Under the pieces are notes generated by a model. That model worked only from the letters and a program-made list of their open reading frames with translations, searched no databases and was not told the origin of the DNA. Shown one piece after another: positions 45,039-53,482 of a DNA stretch of 64,000 bases (the first letter of the stretch is position 1; every line of letters begins with the position of its first letter). The stretch comes from Geodermatophilaceae bacterium URHA0031 (GTDB lineage Bacteria > Actinomycetota > Actinomycetes > Mycobacteriales > Geodermatophilaceae). The stretch lies in assembly GCA_000620205.1 (NCBI GenBank), contig JHVP01000004.1, positions 1 to 64,000 of the forward strand. The letters run 5' to 3'. A program made the translations under genes and the position numbers.

Positions 45039-47891
45039 ATGTCCAGCCCGGCTGAGCGGTACGCGGCTGCCCGTCGGCGCACCGCACACCCCACCCTGTC
45101 GGACTTCACCGCCGAACTCGGGTTCTCCCTCGACCCGTTCCAGGTCGAGGCGTGCGAGGCTCTGGAGCAGGGGTCCGGGGTGCTGGTCTGCGCCCCGACC
45201 GGCGCGGGCAAGACCGTGGTCGGTGAGTTCGCCGTGCACAAGGCCCTGCAGGAGGGGCGCAAGGCGTTCTACACGACGCCGATCAAGGCGCTGTCCAACC
45301 AGAAGTACAGCGACCTCTGCGACCGCTACGGCGCCGCCAAGGTCGGCCTGCTCACCGGGGACAACGCGATCAACGGCGACGCACCGGTGGTGGTGATGAC
45401 CACCGAGGTGCTGCGCAACATGCTCTACGCCGACGCCCCGGCGCTGACCGACCTCGGCTACGTCGTGATGGACGAGGTCCACTACCTCGCCGACCGGTTC
45501 CGCGGCGCGGTGTGGGAGGAGGTCATCATCCACCTCCCCGAGCACGTCCGGCTGGTGTCGCTGTCGGCGACGGTCAGCAACGCCGAGGAGTTCGCCGACT
45601 GGCTGGTCACCGTCCGCGGCGATACGAAGGTCGTGGTCAGCGAGGTCCGGCCCATCCCGCTGTGGCAGCACATGCTGGTCGGCGGCCGGGTGTTCGACCT
45701 GTTCGCGCTGCGACCCGCCGCGCACGCGGGGGAGTGGGAGCAGACCCCCCGGGGGCTGTCGACCCGCGAGCGGGGGCGGGCGGTGGTCGACCCCGAGCTG
45801 GTCCGGTACGTGCACGAGCAGGAACGGCGGTACGACTCCTGGCACGGCGGCGGGGGTGCGGGGATCCGTGGTGGCGGCAACCGGCCCCGGTACCGGCCGC
45901 CGTCCCGGCCCGAGGTCATCGAGCGGCTGGACCGGGCCGGGCTGCTCCCGGCGATCACCTTCGTGTTCAGCCGCAACGGCTGCGACGCCGCCGTCCACCA
46001 GTGCCTGGCGTCGGGCATGCGGCTCACCGACGAGGTCGAGCGGTCGGCGATCGCCGAGGTGATCGACCGGCGCACCGGGTCGCTGCCGGAGGAGGACCTG
46101 CACGTCCTGGGCTTCTGGGAGTGGCGGGAGGGTCTGCTGGCCGGGTTCGCCGCGCACCACGCCGGCCTCGTCCCCGCGTTCAAGGAGACCGTCGAGGAGT
46201 GCTTCGTCCGCGGTCTGGTCAAGGCGGTGTTCGCCACCGAGACCCTGGCGCTGGGCATCAACATGCCGGCCCGCACCGTCGTCCTCGAGCGGCTGGTCAA
46301 GTGGAACGGCGAGGCGCACGCCGACGTGACGCCGGGGGAGTACACCCAGCTCACCGGGCGGGCCGGGCGCCGCGGCATCGACATCGAGGGGCACGCGGTC
46401 GTCGTCTGGGCGCCCGGGGTCGACCCGGCCGTCGTCGCCGGGCTGGCCAGCACCCGGACCTACCCGCTGCGGTCGTCGTTCCGGCCCAGCTACAACATGG
46501 CGGTCAACCTGGTCGGCGCGTTCGGCCGGGAGCGCGCCCGGGAGCTGCTGGCCTCGTCCTTCGCCCAGTTCCAGGCCGACCGGTCGGTCGTCGGGCTGGC
46601 CCGGTCCGCGGCCCGGCACGAGGAGGACGCCGCCCGGCTGGCGAAGGAGATGAACGACGGGCTGAGCGCCGCGGTCCTCGACGTCGCCGGCTACGCCCGG
46701 CTGCGGATGGAGATCTCCGAGCGGGAGAAGGAGCTGTCCCGCGACTCCCAGGCCCGGCGCCGTGCCGACGCCGCGGAGTCGCTGGCCGCACTGCGGGCCG
46801 GGGACGTCATCCGGGTGCCCAGCGGCCGGCGGCAGGGGTTGGCCGTCGTCCTGGACCCCGGGGTCACCGAGATCGCCGAGCCCCGGCCGCTGGTGCTCAC
46901 CGAGGACAAGTGGGCGGGCCGGCTCGCCTCGGTGGACTTCCCCTCGCCGGTGACCGCGCTGGCGCGGGTGCGGGTCCCGAAGAACTTCAACCACCGCAGC
47001 CCGCACGCCCGGCGCGACCTGGCCGCCACGCTGCGCACCGCGCGGGTGGAGAACGACCTCGGGGCGCGGCGCACCAAGGGCCGGTCGGCCGCCGCCGACG
47101 ACCCGGTGCTCGCCGACCTGCGGCACGCCCTGCGCGGTCATCCCGTGCACGCGCTGCCCGACCGGGAGGAGCGGGTCCGCGCGGCCGACCGGTGGCTGCG
47201 CGAGGTCCGCGACGCCGAACGGCTGCAGCGGCAGATGGCCGACCGCACCGGGTCGCTGACCCGCCAGTTCGACCGCACCTGCGACGTCCTGCAGGAGCTG
47301 GGCTACCTGCTGCCGACCGCGGAGCTGCCCGTCGAGGTCCCCGAGGACGGCGTGCCGCCGGAGGAGTCGCCGGTGGTCACCGACGCCGGTCGCCGGCTGA
47401 GCCGGATCTGGTCGGAGACCGACCTGCTCACCGCCGAGTGCGTCCGCGCCGGCGTCTTCCGCGGGCTCAACGCCGCCGAGCTGGCCGGCTGCGTGTCGGC
47501 CCTGGTGTTCGAGGCCCGCCGGGAGGGGCCGGGGACGCCGTCCGTGCCCGCTGGCAAGGTCGCCGGTGCCCTCACCGAGATGCGCCGGGTCCAGCTGCGG
47601 CTGGCCGACGTCGAGCGCGAGCACGAGGTGCCGGTGACCCGCGAGCTGGACCTGGGCTTCGTCTGGGCGGCCTACCGGTGGGCCGACGGGCAGACCCTGG
47701 ACCGGGTGCTGGCCGGGGCGGAGCAGGCCGGCACCGAGCTGTCCGGCGGGGACTTCGTGCGGTGGGCCCGGCAGCTGATCGACCTGCTCGACCAGCTCGC
47801 CAAGGTCGCCGACGAGCCGCTGGCCGGGACCGCCCGGGCCGCCGTGGGCCGGGTCCGCCGCGGCGTGGTGGCGGTGGCCGTCAGCGGCTGA
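45039..47891 (+). CDS. helY: Ski2-like DEAD/DEAH-box helicase HelY
   Basis: A 950-residue superfamily 2 helicase like Rv2092c HelY and yeast Mtr4/Ski2. The Q-motif region is LDPFQVEACEALEQ, Walker A APTGAGKTVVGEF, DEVH box VVMDEVHYLADR, motif III SLSATVSN, and C-terminal motifs NMPARTVVLERL and QLTGRAGRRGIDIEG. A beta-barrel/arch-like insert and a DSHCT domain (MRRVQLRLADVEREHEVPVT) follow. A role in RNA processing or turnover is likely. Confidence 0.94.
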   Translation: MSSPAERYAAARRRTAHPTLSDFTAELGFSLDPFQVEACEALEQGSGVLVCAPTGAGKTVVGEFAVHKALQEGRKAFYTTPIKALSNQKYSDLCDRYGAAKVGLLTGDNAINGDAPVVVMTTEVLRNMLYADAPALTDLGYVVMDEVHYLADRFRGAVWEEVIIHLPEHVRLVSLSATVSNAEEFADWLVTVRGDTKVVVSEVRPIPLWQHMLVGGRVFDLFALRPAAHAGEWEQTPRGLSTRERGRAVVDPELVRYVHEQERRYDSWHGGGGAGIRGGGNRPRYRPPSRPEVIERLDRAGLLPAITFVFSRNGCDAAVHQCLASGMRLTDEVERSAIAEVIDRRTGSLPEEDLHVLGFWEWREGLLAGFAAHHAGLVPAFKETVEECFVRGLVKAVFATETLALGINMPARTVVLERLVKWNGEAHADVTPGEYTQLTGRAGRRGIDIEGHAVVVWAPGVDPAVVAGLASTRTYPLRSSFRPSYNMAVNLVGAFGRERARELLASSFAQFQADRSVVGLARSAARHEEDAARLAKEMNDGLSAAVLDVAGYARLRMEISEREKELSRDSQARRRADAAESLAALRAGDVIRVPSGRRQGLAVVLDPGVTEIAEPRPLVLTEDKWAGRLASVDFPSPVTALARVRVPKNFNHRSPHARRDLAATLRTARVENDLGARRTKGRSAAADDPVLADLRHALRGHPVHALPDREERVRAADRWLREVRDAERLQRQMADRTGSLTRQFDRTCDVLQELGYLLPTAELPVEVPEDGVPPEESPVVTDAGRRLSRIWSETDLLTAECVRAGVFRGLNAAELAGCVSALVFEARREGPGTPSVPAGKVAGALTEMRRVQLRLADVEREHEVPVTRELDLGFVWAAYRWADGQTLDRVLAGAEQAGTELSGGDFVRWARQLIDLLDQLAKVADEPLAGTARAAVGRVRRGVVAVAVSG

Positions 47892-47992
47892 CCGCCGGCC
47901 CGCCGGTCGTGGTGCCCCCGGGTGCGCGCGGACCATGGGACACAATCGCCGGACCCGTGCCCGGGGAACCGGCACCGCACCGAGGAGCGACG

Positions 47993-48664
47993 ATGAGCCA
48001 GCCGCCGCACGGCGAGGACCCGCAGCAGGACGGCGCGGCGCAGCCCGGCTGGGGGCCGCCGTCCGGGCAGTACGGCGGCGGGTACGGCCAGCCAGGTGGC
48101 TACGGCGGCGGGTACGGCCAGCCGGGCCAGTCCGGTCAGGGCGGCTGGGGACCCCCGAGCCAGTACGGCGCGCCCGGCCAGTACGGCGCACCGGGCGGCT
48201 ACGGCCAGCCCGGCCAGCCCGGCCAGTACGGCAGCCCCTCCGGCCAGCCCTACGGACCTCCGGCGCAGTACGGGCAGCCCGGCCAGTACGGCGCCCCACC
48301 CGGGTGGGGGCAGCCCTACGGCCAGTACGGCGGCTGGGAGCAGCCGCCACCGCCGCCGCGCCGCACCCGCCGCTTCGGCCTGCTGTTCGGGCTGCTCGTC
48401 CTGGCCCTGCTCATCGGGCTGGCGTTCACCCTGCCGGCCCGCCTCAGCGGCACCCGGCTGGACCCGGACGCGGTGGCGCGGGACGTCGCCGCGCAGTACC
48501 AGGAGCGCGAGGGCGTGGCCCTGGACCTCTCCTGCGACCAGACGATGACCGTCGCGGACGGCCGGACCTACGAGTGCGACGGGACGACCGCCGACGGCGA
48601 CCCGGTCACCATCACCCTCACCCTGTCCGGTGCCGAGGGGGACTACACCTGGTCCGACAGCTGA
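47993..48664 (+). CDS. Gly/Tyr/Pro-rich membrane protein with DUF4333 domain
   Basis: A 223-residue protein. Residues 1-120 are built from Gly/Gln/Tyr/Pro repeats (QYGAPGQYGAPGGYGQPGQP) and are disordered. One transmembrane helix follows (FGLLFGLLVLALLIGLAFTL), then an extracytoplasmic DUF4333 domain with two Cys (LDLSCDQTMTVADGRTYECD) likely forming a disulfide. It corresponds to Rv2091c next to helY. GAGGAG lies just upstream of ATG 47993. The function is unknown; the repeats could promote clustering at the membrane. Confidence 0.82.
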   Translation: MSQPPHGEDPQQDGAAQPGWGPPSGQYGGGYGQPGGYGGGYGQPGQSGQGGWGPPSQYGAPGQYGAPGGYGQPGQPGQYGSPSGQPYGPPAQYGQPGQYGAPPGWGQPYGQYGGWEQPPPPPRRTRRFGLLFGLLVLALLIGLAFTLPARLSGTRLDPDAVARDVAAQYQEREGVALDLSCDQTMTVADGRTYECDGTTADGDPVTITLTLSGAEGDYTWSDS

Positions 48665-48670
48665 CCCCGG

Positions 48671-49588
48671 TCAGCGGTCGGACCACCCCAGCGCGGAGCC
48701 CAGCCGGCGCACCGAGGACTCCAGCCCGTGCGCCTCGGCCAGCGCGCCCAGCGCGTCCGGGTCGGCGGGCCGGCGCGGCAGGGCGCCGTCGACCGGCGGC
48801 AGGTCGATGGTGGTGACCACCGCGACCACCTCCGGTGCGGCGTCCAGGTAGGCGTCGGCCGCGTGCAGCTTCTTCAGCAGCGCCGCGGTCAGCGGGGGCT
48901 TGGGGACGACGGTGCGCGCGACCGCCGCCCGGATCCCGGCCAGCGAGCCGAACTCGTTGATCAACGTGGCGGCGGTCTTCTCCCCGACGCCGGCCACCCC
49001 GGGCAGCCCGTCGCTGGGGTCACCGCGCAGCACCGCGAAGTCGGCGTAGGCCCGGCCGGGGATGCCGTACTTCGCGGCCACCGCCGCCTCGTCGACGAAC
49101 TCCAGGTCGTTGATGCCGCGGTTGGTGTACAGCACCCGGACACCGCGGTCGTCGTCGACCAGCTGGAACAGGTCCCGGTCACCGGTGACGACGTCGACCG
49201 GCCCGCGGGCCCGGGTGGCGAGGGTGCCGATCACGTCGTCGGCCTCGTACCCCGGCGCCCCGACCCGGGTCAGGCCCGCGGCGGCCAGCACCTCGACCAG
49301 CACCGGCACCTGCGGGCCCAGCTCGTCGGGGACCTCCTCGCCGCCGGCCTCCGCCACCCGGTGCGCCTTGTAGCTGGGCAGCGCGGCCACCCGGAAGGCC
49401 GGCCGCCAGTCGTCGTCCCAGCAGGCGACGAGCCGGTCGGGGGAGTGGGCGACGACCAGCCGCGCGGTCATGTCCAGGAAGCCGCGGACGGCGTTGATCG
49501 GCCGGCCGTCGGGGCTGGTGACGCTGGTGGGCACCCCGAAGAAGGCGCGGAAGTACAGGCTCGCCGCATCCAGCAGCATGGTCGTCAC
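48671..49588 (-). CDS. 5'-3' exonuclease (FEN/PolI-N type)
   Basis: A 305-residue structure-specific nuclease equivalent to the N-terminal domain of DNA polymerase I. Acidic metal ligands are visible in MLLDAASLYFRAFFG, VACWDDDWRPAFR, YEADDVIGTLATRA, DVVTGDRDLFQLVDD, and the helix-hairpin-helix GDPSDGLPGVAGVGEKTAAT. It should process flaps and primers. It matches Rv2090 in position. GTG 49588 is chosen; ATG 49579 is an alternative. Confidence 0.9.
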   Translation of the reverse strand: MTTMLLDAASLYFRAFFGVPTSVTSPDGRPINAVRGFLDMTARLVVAHSPDRLVACWDDDWRPAFRVAALPSYKAHRVAEAGGEEVPDELGPQVPVLVEVLAAAGLTRVGAPGYEADDVIGTLATRARGPVDVVTGDRDLFQLVDDDRGVRVLYTNRGINDLEFVDEAAVAAKYGIPGRAYADFAVLRGDPSDGLPGVAGVGEKTAATLINEFGSLAGIRAAVARTVVPKPPLTAALLKKLHAADAYLDAAPEVVAVVTTIDLPPVDGALPRRPADPDALGALAEAHGLESSVRRLGSALGWSDR

Positions 49589-49653
49589 GGCCAGACCGTA
49601 ACGGGCCGGCATCGACGGGCGGACCCCTCCGCGCCGCTGGATAGTCTGCGCAG

Positions 49654-50799
49654 GTGGCAGCCGTTCAACCTCCTCACCCGCTGGTGTCCGTCGACCGGGT
49701 GCACGCCGCCCGTGCGGTGGCCGACGAGCTCGGCATCGACGTCCTGGTGGTCACCCCCGGGTCGGACCTGCGCTACCTCTGCGGCTACGCCGCGCACGCG
49801 ATGGAGCGGCTGACCGCACTGGCCGTGCCCCGCCGCGGGGAGCCGCTGCTCGTGGTGCCCCGCCTGGAGGCGCCGATGGTCGAGGCGTCCCCGGCCGGTG
49901 AGCTCGGTCTGGAGCTGCTGGCCTGGGACGAGACCGAGGACCCGTTCGCCCTGCTGGCCTCGGCGCTCGAGGCCCGGTTGGGCAGCACGCCGACCCGGGT
50001 GGCGGTCGGCAACCGCACCTGGGCCGAGCACGCGCTGGGCATCCAGCGGGCGCTGCCGGGCTCGGTGCTGGAGCTGGCCGCGCCGGTGGTCGACCGGCTG
50101 CGGATGGTCAAGACGCCGAACGAGGTCGAGGAGCTCGCCCGCGCCGCCGCGGCGATCGACCGGGTGCACGCCCGGATGGCGGAGTGGCTGCGGGTCGGTC
50201 GCACCGAGGCCGAGGTCGGGGCGGACATCGCGGCGGCCATCCTCGCCGAGGGGCACGTCGCGGTGGACTTCACCATCGTGGGCTCGGGTCCCAACGGTGC
50301 CAGCCCGCACCACGAGCTCTCCGACCGGGTGGTCCAGGCCGGGGACATGGTGGTCGTCGACATCGGCGGGGAGACCGCCACCGGTTACCGGTCGGACTGC
50401 ACCCGCACCTACCTGGTCGGCGGCGTCGCCGCCCGCGGCCTGCTCGAGTGGTACGGGGTGCTCCAGCGGGCCCAGGCCGCGGCCACCGCGGCGGTGCGCC
50501 CCGGGGTCACCTGCGCGCAGGTCGACGCGGTGGCCCGGCAGGTCATCACCGACGCCGGCTGGGGCGGGCAGTTCATCCACCGCACCGGGCACGGCATCGG
50601 CCTGGACACCCACGAGGCGCCCTACGTCGTCGAGGGCAACGACCTGCCGCTCGAGCCGGGGATGGCCTTCTCGGTCGAACCCGGCATCTACCTGGCGGGC
50701 CGCTACGGGGCCCGCATCGAGGACATCGTGGTCTGCACCGACGACGGCGTCCGGACTCTGAACAGGGGCACCCGTGAGCTCGTCGAACTCCCCGGCTGA
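49654..50799 (+). CDS. M24 family Xaa-Pro peptidase
   Basis: A 381-residue metallopeptidase with a creatinase-like N-terminal domain and a pita-bread catalytic domain. Metal ligands are in VVVDIGGETATGYRSDCTRT (two Asp), FIHRTGHGIGLDTHEAPY (His), FSVEPGIYL (Glu) and RIEDIVV (Glu). It removes N-terminal residues before proline. It corresponds to Rv2089c (PepE/PepQ-like). Its last 26 bases overlap the Lrp-type regulator gene. Confidence 0.92.
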   Translation: MAAVQPPHPLVSVDRVHAARAVADELGIDVLVVTPGSDLRYLCGYAAHAMERLTALAVPRRGEPLLVVPRLEAPMVEASPAGELGLELLAWDETEDPFALLASALEARLGSTPTRVAVGNRTWAEHALGIQRALPGSVLELAAPVVDRLRMVKTPNEVEELARAAAAIDRVHARMAEWLRVGRTEAEVGADIAAAILAEGHVAVDFTIVGSGPNGASPHHELSDRVVQAGDMVVVDIGGETATGYRSDCTRTYLVGGVAARGLLEWYGVLQRAQAAATAAVRPGVTCAQVDAVARQVITDAGWGGQFIHRTGHGIGLDTHEAPYVVEGNDLPLEPGMAFSVEPGIYLAGRYGARIEDIVVCTDDGVRTLNRGTRELVELPG

Positions 50800-51265
50800 C
50801 CCGGCGGCCGGCGGCGCGCCCCCGCCGGCACCCGACGTCGACCGCGCCCTGCTCAGCGCCCTGGCCCGGGACGGGCGGGCCAGCTTCACCGACCTGGCCG
50901 AGCGGGTGGGGCTGTCGGTCTCCGCGGTGCACCAGCGGGTCCGCCGGCTGGAGCAGCGCGGTCTGATCACCGGCTATGCCGCGCAGCTGGACGCCAAGGC
51001 CCTCGGTCTGCCGCTGACCGCCTTCGTGTCGATCACCCCGATCGACGTGGCGCAGCCCGACGACGCACCGGCCCGGTTGGCGCGGCTGCCGGCGATCGAG
51101 GCCTGCCACTCGGTGGCCGGGATGGAGAGCTACATCCTCAAGGTCCGCGTCGCCTCACCCGATGCCCTGGAGGCGCTGCTGCAGGAGATCCGGGCGGTCG
51201 CCAACGTGACCACCCGCACCACCGTGGTCCTCTCGACCTTCTACGAGGACCGGCCACCCGTCTGA
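50774..51265 (+). CDS. Lrp/AsnC family regulator
   Basis: A 163-residue feast/famine regulator. The N-terminal helix-turn-helix (LLSALARDGRASFTDLAERV and SVSAVHQRVRRLEQRGLITG) is followed by the ligand-binding RAM domain (LTAFVSITPIDV and then HSVAGMESYILKVRVASPDA). It should sense an amino acid. It starts at GTG 50774 within the peptidase gene, so it may control that gene by its amino-acid products; this is inference. Confidence 0.9.
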   Translation: MSSSNSPADPAAGGAPPPAPDVDRALLSALARDGRASFTDLAERVGLSVSAVHQRVRRLEQRGLITGYAAQLDAKALGLPLTAFVSITPIDVAQPDDAPARLARLPAIEACHSVAGMESYILKVRVASPDALEALLQEIRAVANVTTRTTVVLSTFYEDRPPV

Positions 51266-51291
51266 TCCCGCCGGCGCGGCTGGACATCGCA

Positions 51292-51307
51292 TCGAACATG
51301 TGTTCGG
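51292..51307. promoter_or_regulatory. LexA SOS box
   Basis: TCGAACATGTGTTCGG fits the actinobacterial SOS box TCGAAC-N4-GTTCGA at 11 of 12 defined positions. It lies 8 bases before the preferred start of the radical SAM gene. It also overlaps an alternative ATG at 51298, which argues for the downstream start at 51316. Confidence 0.75.
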
Positions 51308-51315
51308 ATCGAGCC

Positions 51316-53472
51316 ATGCGATGGGACGCGCAACGGCTGGACCTGGTCGAGCCCGAGACGCTGCCCGGCCTGCCCACCGTCCGGGGGTTGCTGCGCAGCG
51401 TCGAGGTGCCCGAGTTCCCCGGCCTGACGTTCCACGAGGTGCGGGCCAAGAGCGCGCTCAACGCCGTGCCCAAGGGCTCGGCCATGCCGTTCAGCCACAC
51501 GATCAACACCTTCCGGGGCTGCTCTCATGCGTGTGTCTACTGCGTAGCAGGAGACACCGCTGTGCTGATGGCCGACGGCAGCCAGCGGCCGATCGCTGAC
51601 CTGCGGGTGGGTGATCGGATCATCGGAACCGAGCAGCGGGGGAGCTACCGCCACTACGTCGATACCGAGGTGCTCGCGCAGTGGTCCACGATCAAGCCGG
51701 CACATCGTGTGCGGTTGGCCGACGGGACGACGATCGTCGCCAGTGGCGACCACCGTTTTCTGACCGGCCGCGGCTGGAAGCACGTCACCGGGACCGGATC
51801 CGGCTCGCGTCGGCGGCCGCACCTGACCACCAACGACGAATTGCTGGGCTTCGGCAGGACCGCTCAGAGCGTCGCCGCTTGTGCCGACTACCGGCGTGGG
51901 TACCTGACCGGCATGGTCCGCGGCGACGCGCACCTCAAGGTGTACCGCTATCAGAGAGCGGGCCGTGCCCATGGGGACGTCCACCGGTTCCGGTTGGCCC
52001 TGGCGGACACGGAAGGTCTCATCCGGACGCGCGCCTACCTTGCGCAGGCGGGCATTGCGACCGACTGGTTCGAGTTCACGGCCGCCACGGACAGGCGTCG
52101 CGCGATGAGCGCGATCCGGACGTCGTCCGCTGCGTCGGTGGCCGCCATCGCCGATCTGGTCAGCTGGCCGGACCACGCGTCGGACGGGTGGCACCGCGGG
52201 TTCCTCGCCGGCATCGTCGACGCCGAGGGCAGTCGGAGCCAGCACGTCCTGCGGATCACCAACGCCGATGAGGAGATGCTCGCACGTACGACCGCGGCAT
52301 TCGCTGCGCTCAGCTTCGACAACGTGCTCGAGGACCGATCGCTCCCCAACCGCGTGCGCACGGTGCGCTTGCGCGGCGGACTGGGTGAGCACCTCCGCTT
52401 CCTCCACCTCGTTGATCCAGCAATCCGGCGGAAGTGCCAGGTGCAGGGCACGGCCATCACGTGCACTGCAGACCTTCGGGTCCTGGCGGTCGAGGACCTC
52501 GGGCTCGAGATGCCGATGTTTGACATCACCACGGGCACCGGCGACTTCATCGCCAACGGCGTGGTGAGCCACAACTGCTTCGCCCGCGGGACGCACGAGT
52601 GGCTGGAGCTGGACAGCGGGAAGGACTTCGACCAGCAGATCGTGGTCAAGACCAACGTCGTGGAGGTGCTGCGCCGGGAACTGGCGCGGCCGAGCTGGAA
52701 CCGCGAGCACGTCGCCCTCGGCACCAACACCGACCCCTACCAGCGGGCCGAGGGCCGGTACCGGTTGATGCCCGGCGTCATCGACGCCCTCGCCCGGTCG
52801 GGCACGCCCTTCTCCATCCTCACCAAGGGCACGCTGGCCCGCCGCGACCTGCCGCTGCTGGCCGCCGCCTCCCGCGACGTCCCGATCGGCATGGGCGTCT
52901 CCATGGCCATCTGGGACGACGACCTGCACGCCGCGCTGGAGCCCGGCGCCCCCACCCCGCGGGCCCGGCTGGACCTGGTCCGGGCGATCACCGACGCCGG
53001 GCTGCCGTGCGGGGTCTTCCTCGCTCCCGTGCTGCCCGGCCTGACCGACGGGAGGAACCACCTGGCGGCGGCGATCGGGGCCATCGCCGAGGCGGGCGCG
53101 ACCGGGGTCACCGTGCTCCCGCTGCACCTGCGGCCCGGGGCCCGGGAGTGGTTCACCAGCTGGCTGGCCCGCGAGCACCCCGGCCTGGTCGGCCGCTACC
53201 GGCAGCTCTACGGCCGCGGCGCCTACGTCCCCGCCGAGTACCGCAGCTGGCTCGCCGGCCGGGTCGCCCCGCTGCTGGCCGAGCACGGGCTCGACCGGCA
53301 GAGCGGCGGCACCGCGCGCGGGCTGAGCGGCTCCACCGGCGCCCCGGCCGGCTCGGACACCGGGCTGCCCGGCGACGAGTCCGCCGGCTTCCCGGTGGGC
53401 AGCCTCCCGGTGCGGCTGGTCACGCCGGTCGCGCCACCGCTGGGGCAGCCGGAGCAGCTGTCCTTGTGCTGA
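51316..53472 (+). CDS. Intein-containing Rv2578c family radical SAM protein
   Basis: A 718-residue precursor. The host is a radical SAM enzyme of the Rv2578c/SplB-like family (COG1533). After splicing, the 4Fe-4S motif reads GCSHACVYCFARGTHEW (C-x3-C-x2-C). A 345-residue intein (residues 76-420) begins at the position of the third Cys, giving a mature protein of 373 residues. Downstream are VVVKTNVVEVLRRELARPSW and ALGTNTDPYQRAEGRY. A SOS box upstream suggests induction by DNA damage, fitting a photoproduct-lyase-like repair role, though the reaction is unknown. The tail after residue 660 is Gly/Pro-rich. Confidence 0.93.
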   Translation: MRWDAQRLDLVEPETLPGLPTVRGLLRSVEVPEFPGLTFHEVRAKSALNAVPKGSAMPFSHTINTFRGCSHACVYCVAGDTAVLMADGSQRPIADLRVGDRIIGTEQRGSYRHYVDTEVLAQWSTIKPAHRVRLADGTTIVASGDHRFLTGRGWKHVTGTGSGSRRRPHLTTNDELLGFGRTAQSVAACADYRRGYLTGMVRGDAHLKVYRYQRAGRAHGDVHRFRLALADTEGLIRTRAYLAQAGIATDWFEFTAATDRRRAMSAIRTSSAASVAAIADLVSWPDHASDGWHRGFLAGIVDAEGSRSQHVLRITNADEEMLARTTAAFAALSFDNVLEDRSLPNRVRTVRLRGGLGEHLRFLHLVDPAIRRKCQVQGTAITCTADLRVLAVEDLGLEMPMFDITTGTGDFIANGVVSHNCFARGTHEWLELDSGKDFDQQIVVKTNVVEVLRRELARPSWNREHVALGTNTDPYQRAEGRYRLMPGVIDALARSGTPFSILTKGTLARRDLPLLAAASRDVPIGMGVSMAIWDDDLHAALEPGAPTPRARLDLVRAITDAGLPCGVFLAPVLPGLTDGRNHLAAAIGAIAEAGATGVTVLPLHLRPGAREWFTSWLAREHPGLVGRYRQLYGRGAYVPAEYRSWLAGRVAPLLAEHGLDRQSGGTARGLSGSTGAPAGSDTGLPGDESAGFPVGSLPVRLVTPVAPPLGQPEQLSLC
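51541..52575 (+). mobile_element. Intein with LAGLIDADG homing endonuclease
   Basis: 345 residues. Block A is CVAGDTAVLMADGSQRPIAD, block B IVASGDHRFLTGRGWKHV, two LAGLIDADG helices GYLTGMVRGDAHLK and GFLAGIVDAEGSR, and block F/G FDITTGTGDFIANGVVSHN followed by Cys+1. The N-terminal Cys, the terminal His-Asn and Cys+1 support splicing. Base composition appears less GC-rich than the host gene. Insertion is exactly before the codon of the third Fe-S Cys, which serves as Cys+1. Confidence 0.95.
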
Positions 53473-53482
53473 CCGGTCGGCG

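Noticed and set aside
45661..45900. Gly-rich segment in helY as a possible second intein or insertion
   Set aside because: The frame continues without intein blocks; it is a flexible loop (GGGGAGIRGGG) between helicase domains.
44823..48350. Open minus-strand frame of about 1175 codons opposite helY and the DUF4333 gene
   Set aside because: Antisense shadow of helY; low-complexity composition and no recognisable motif.
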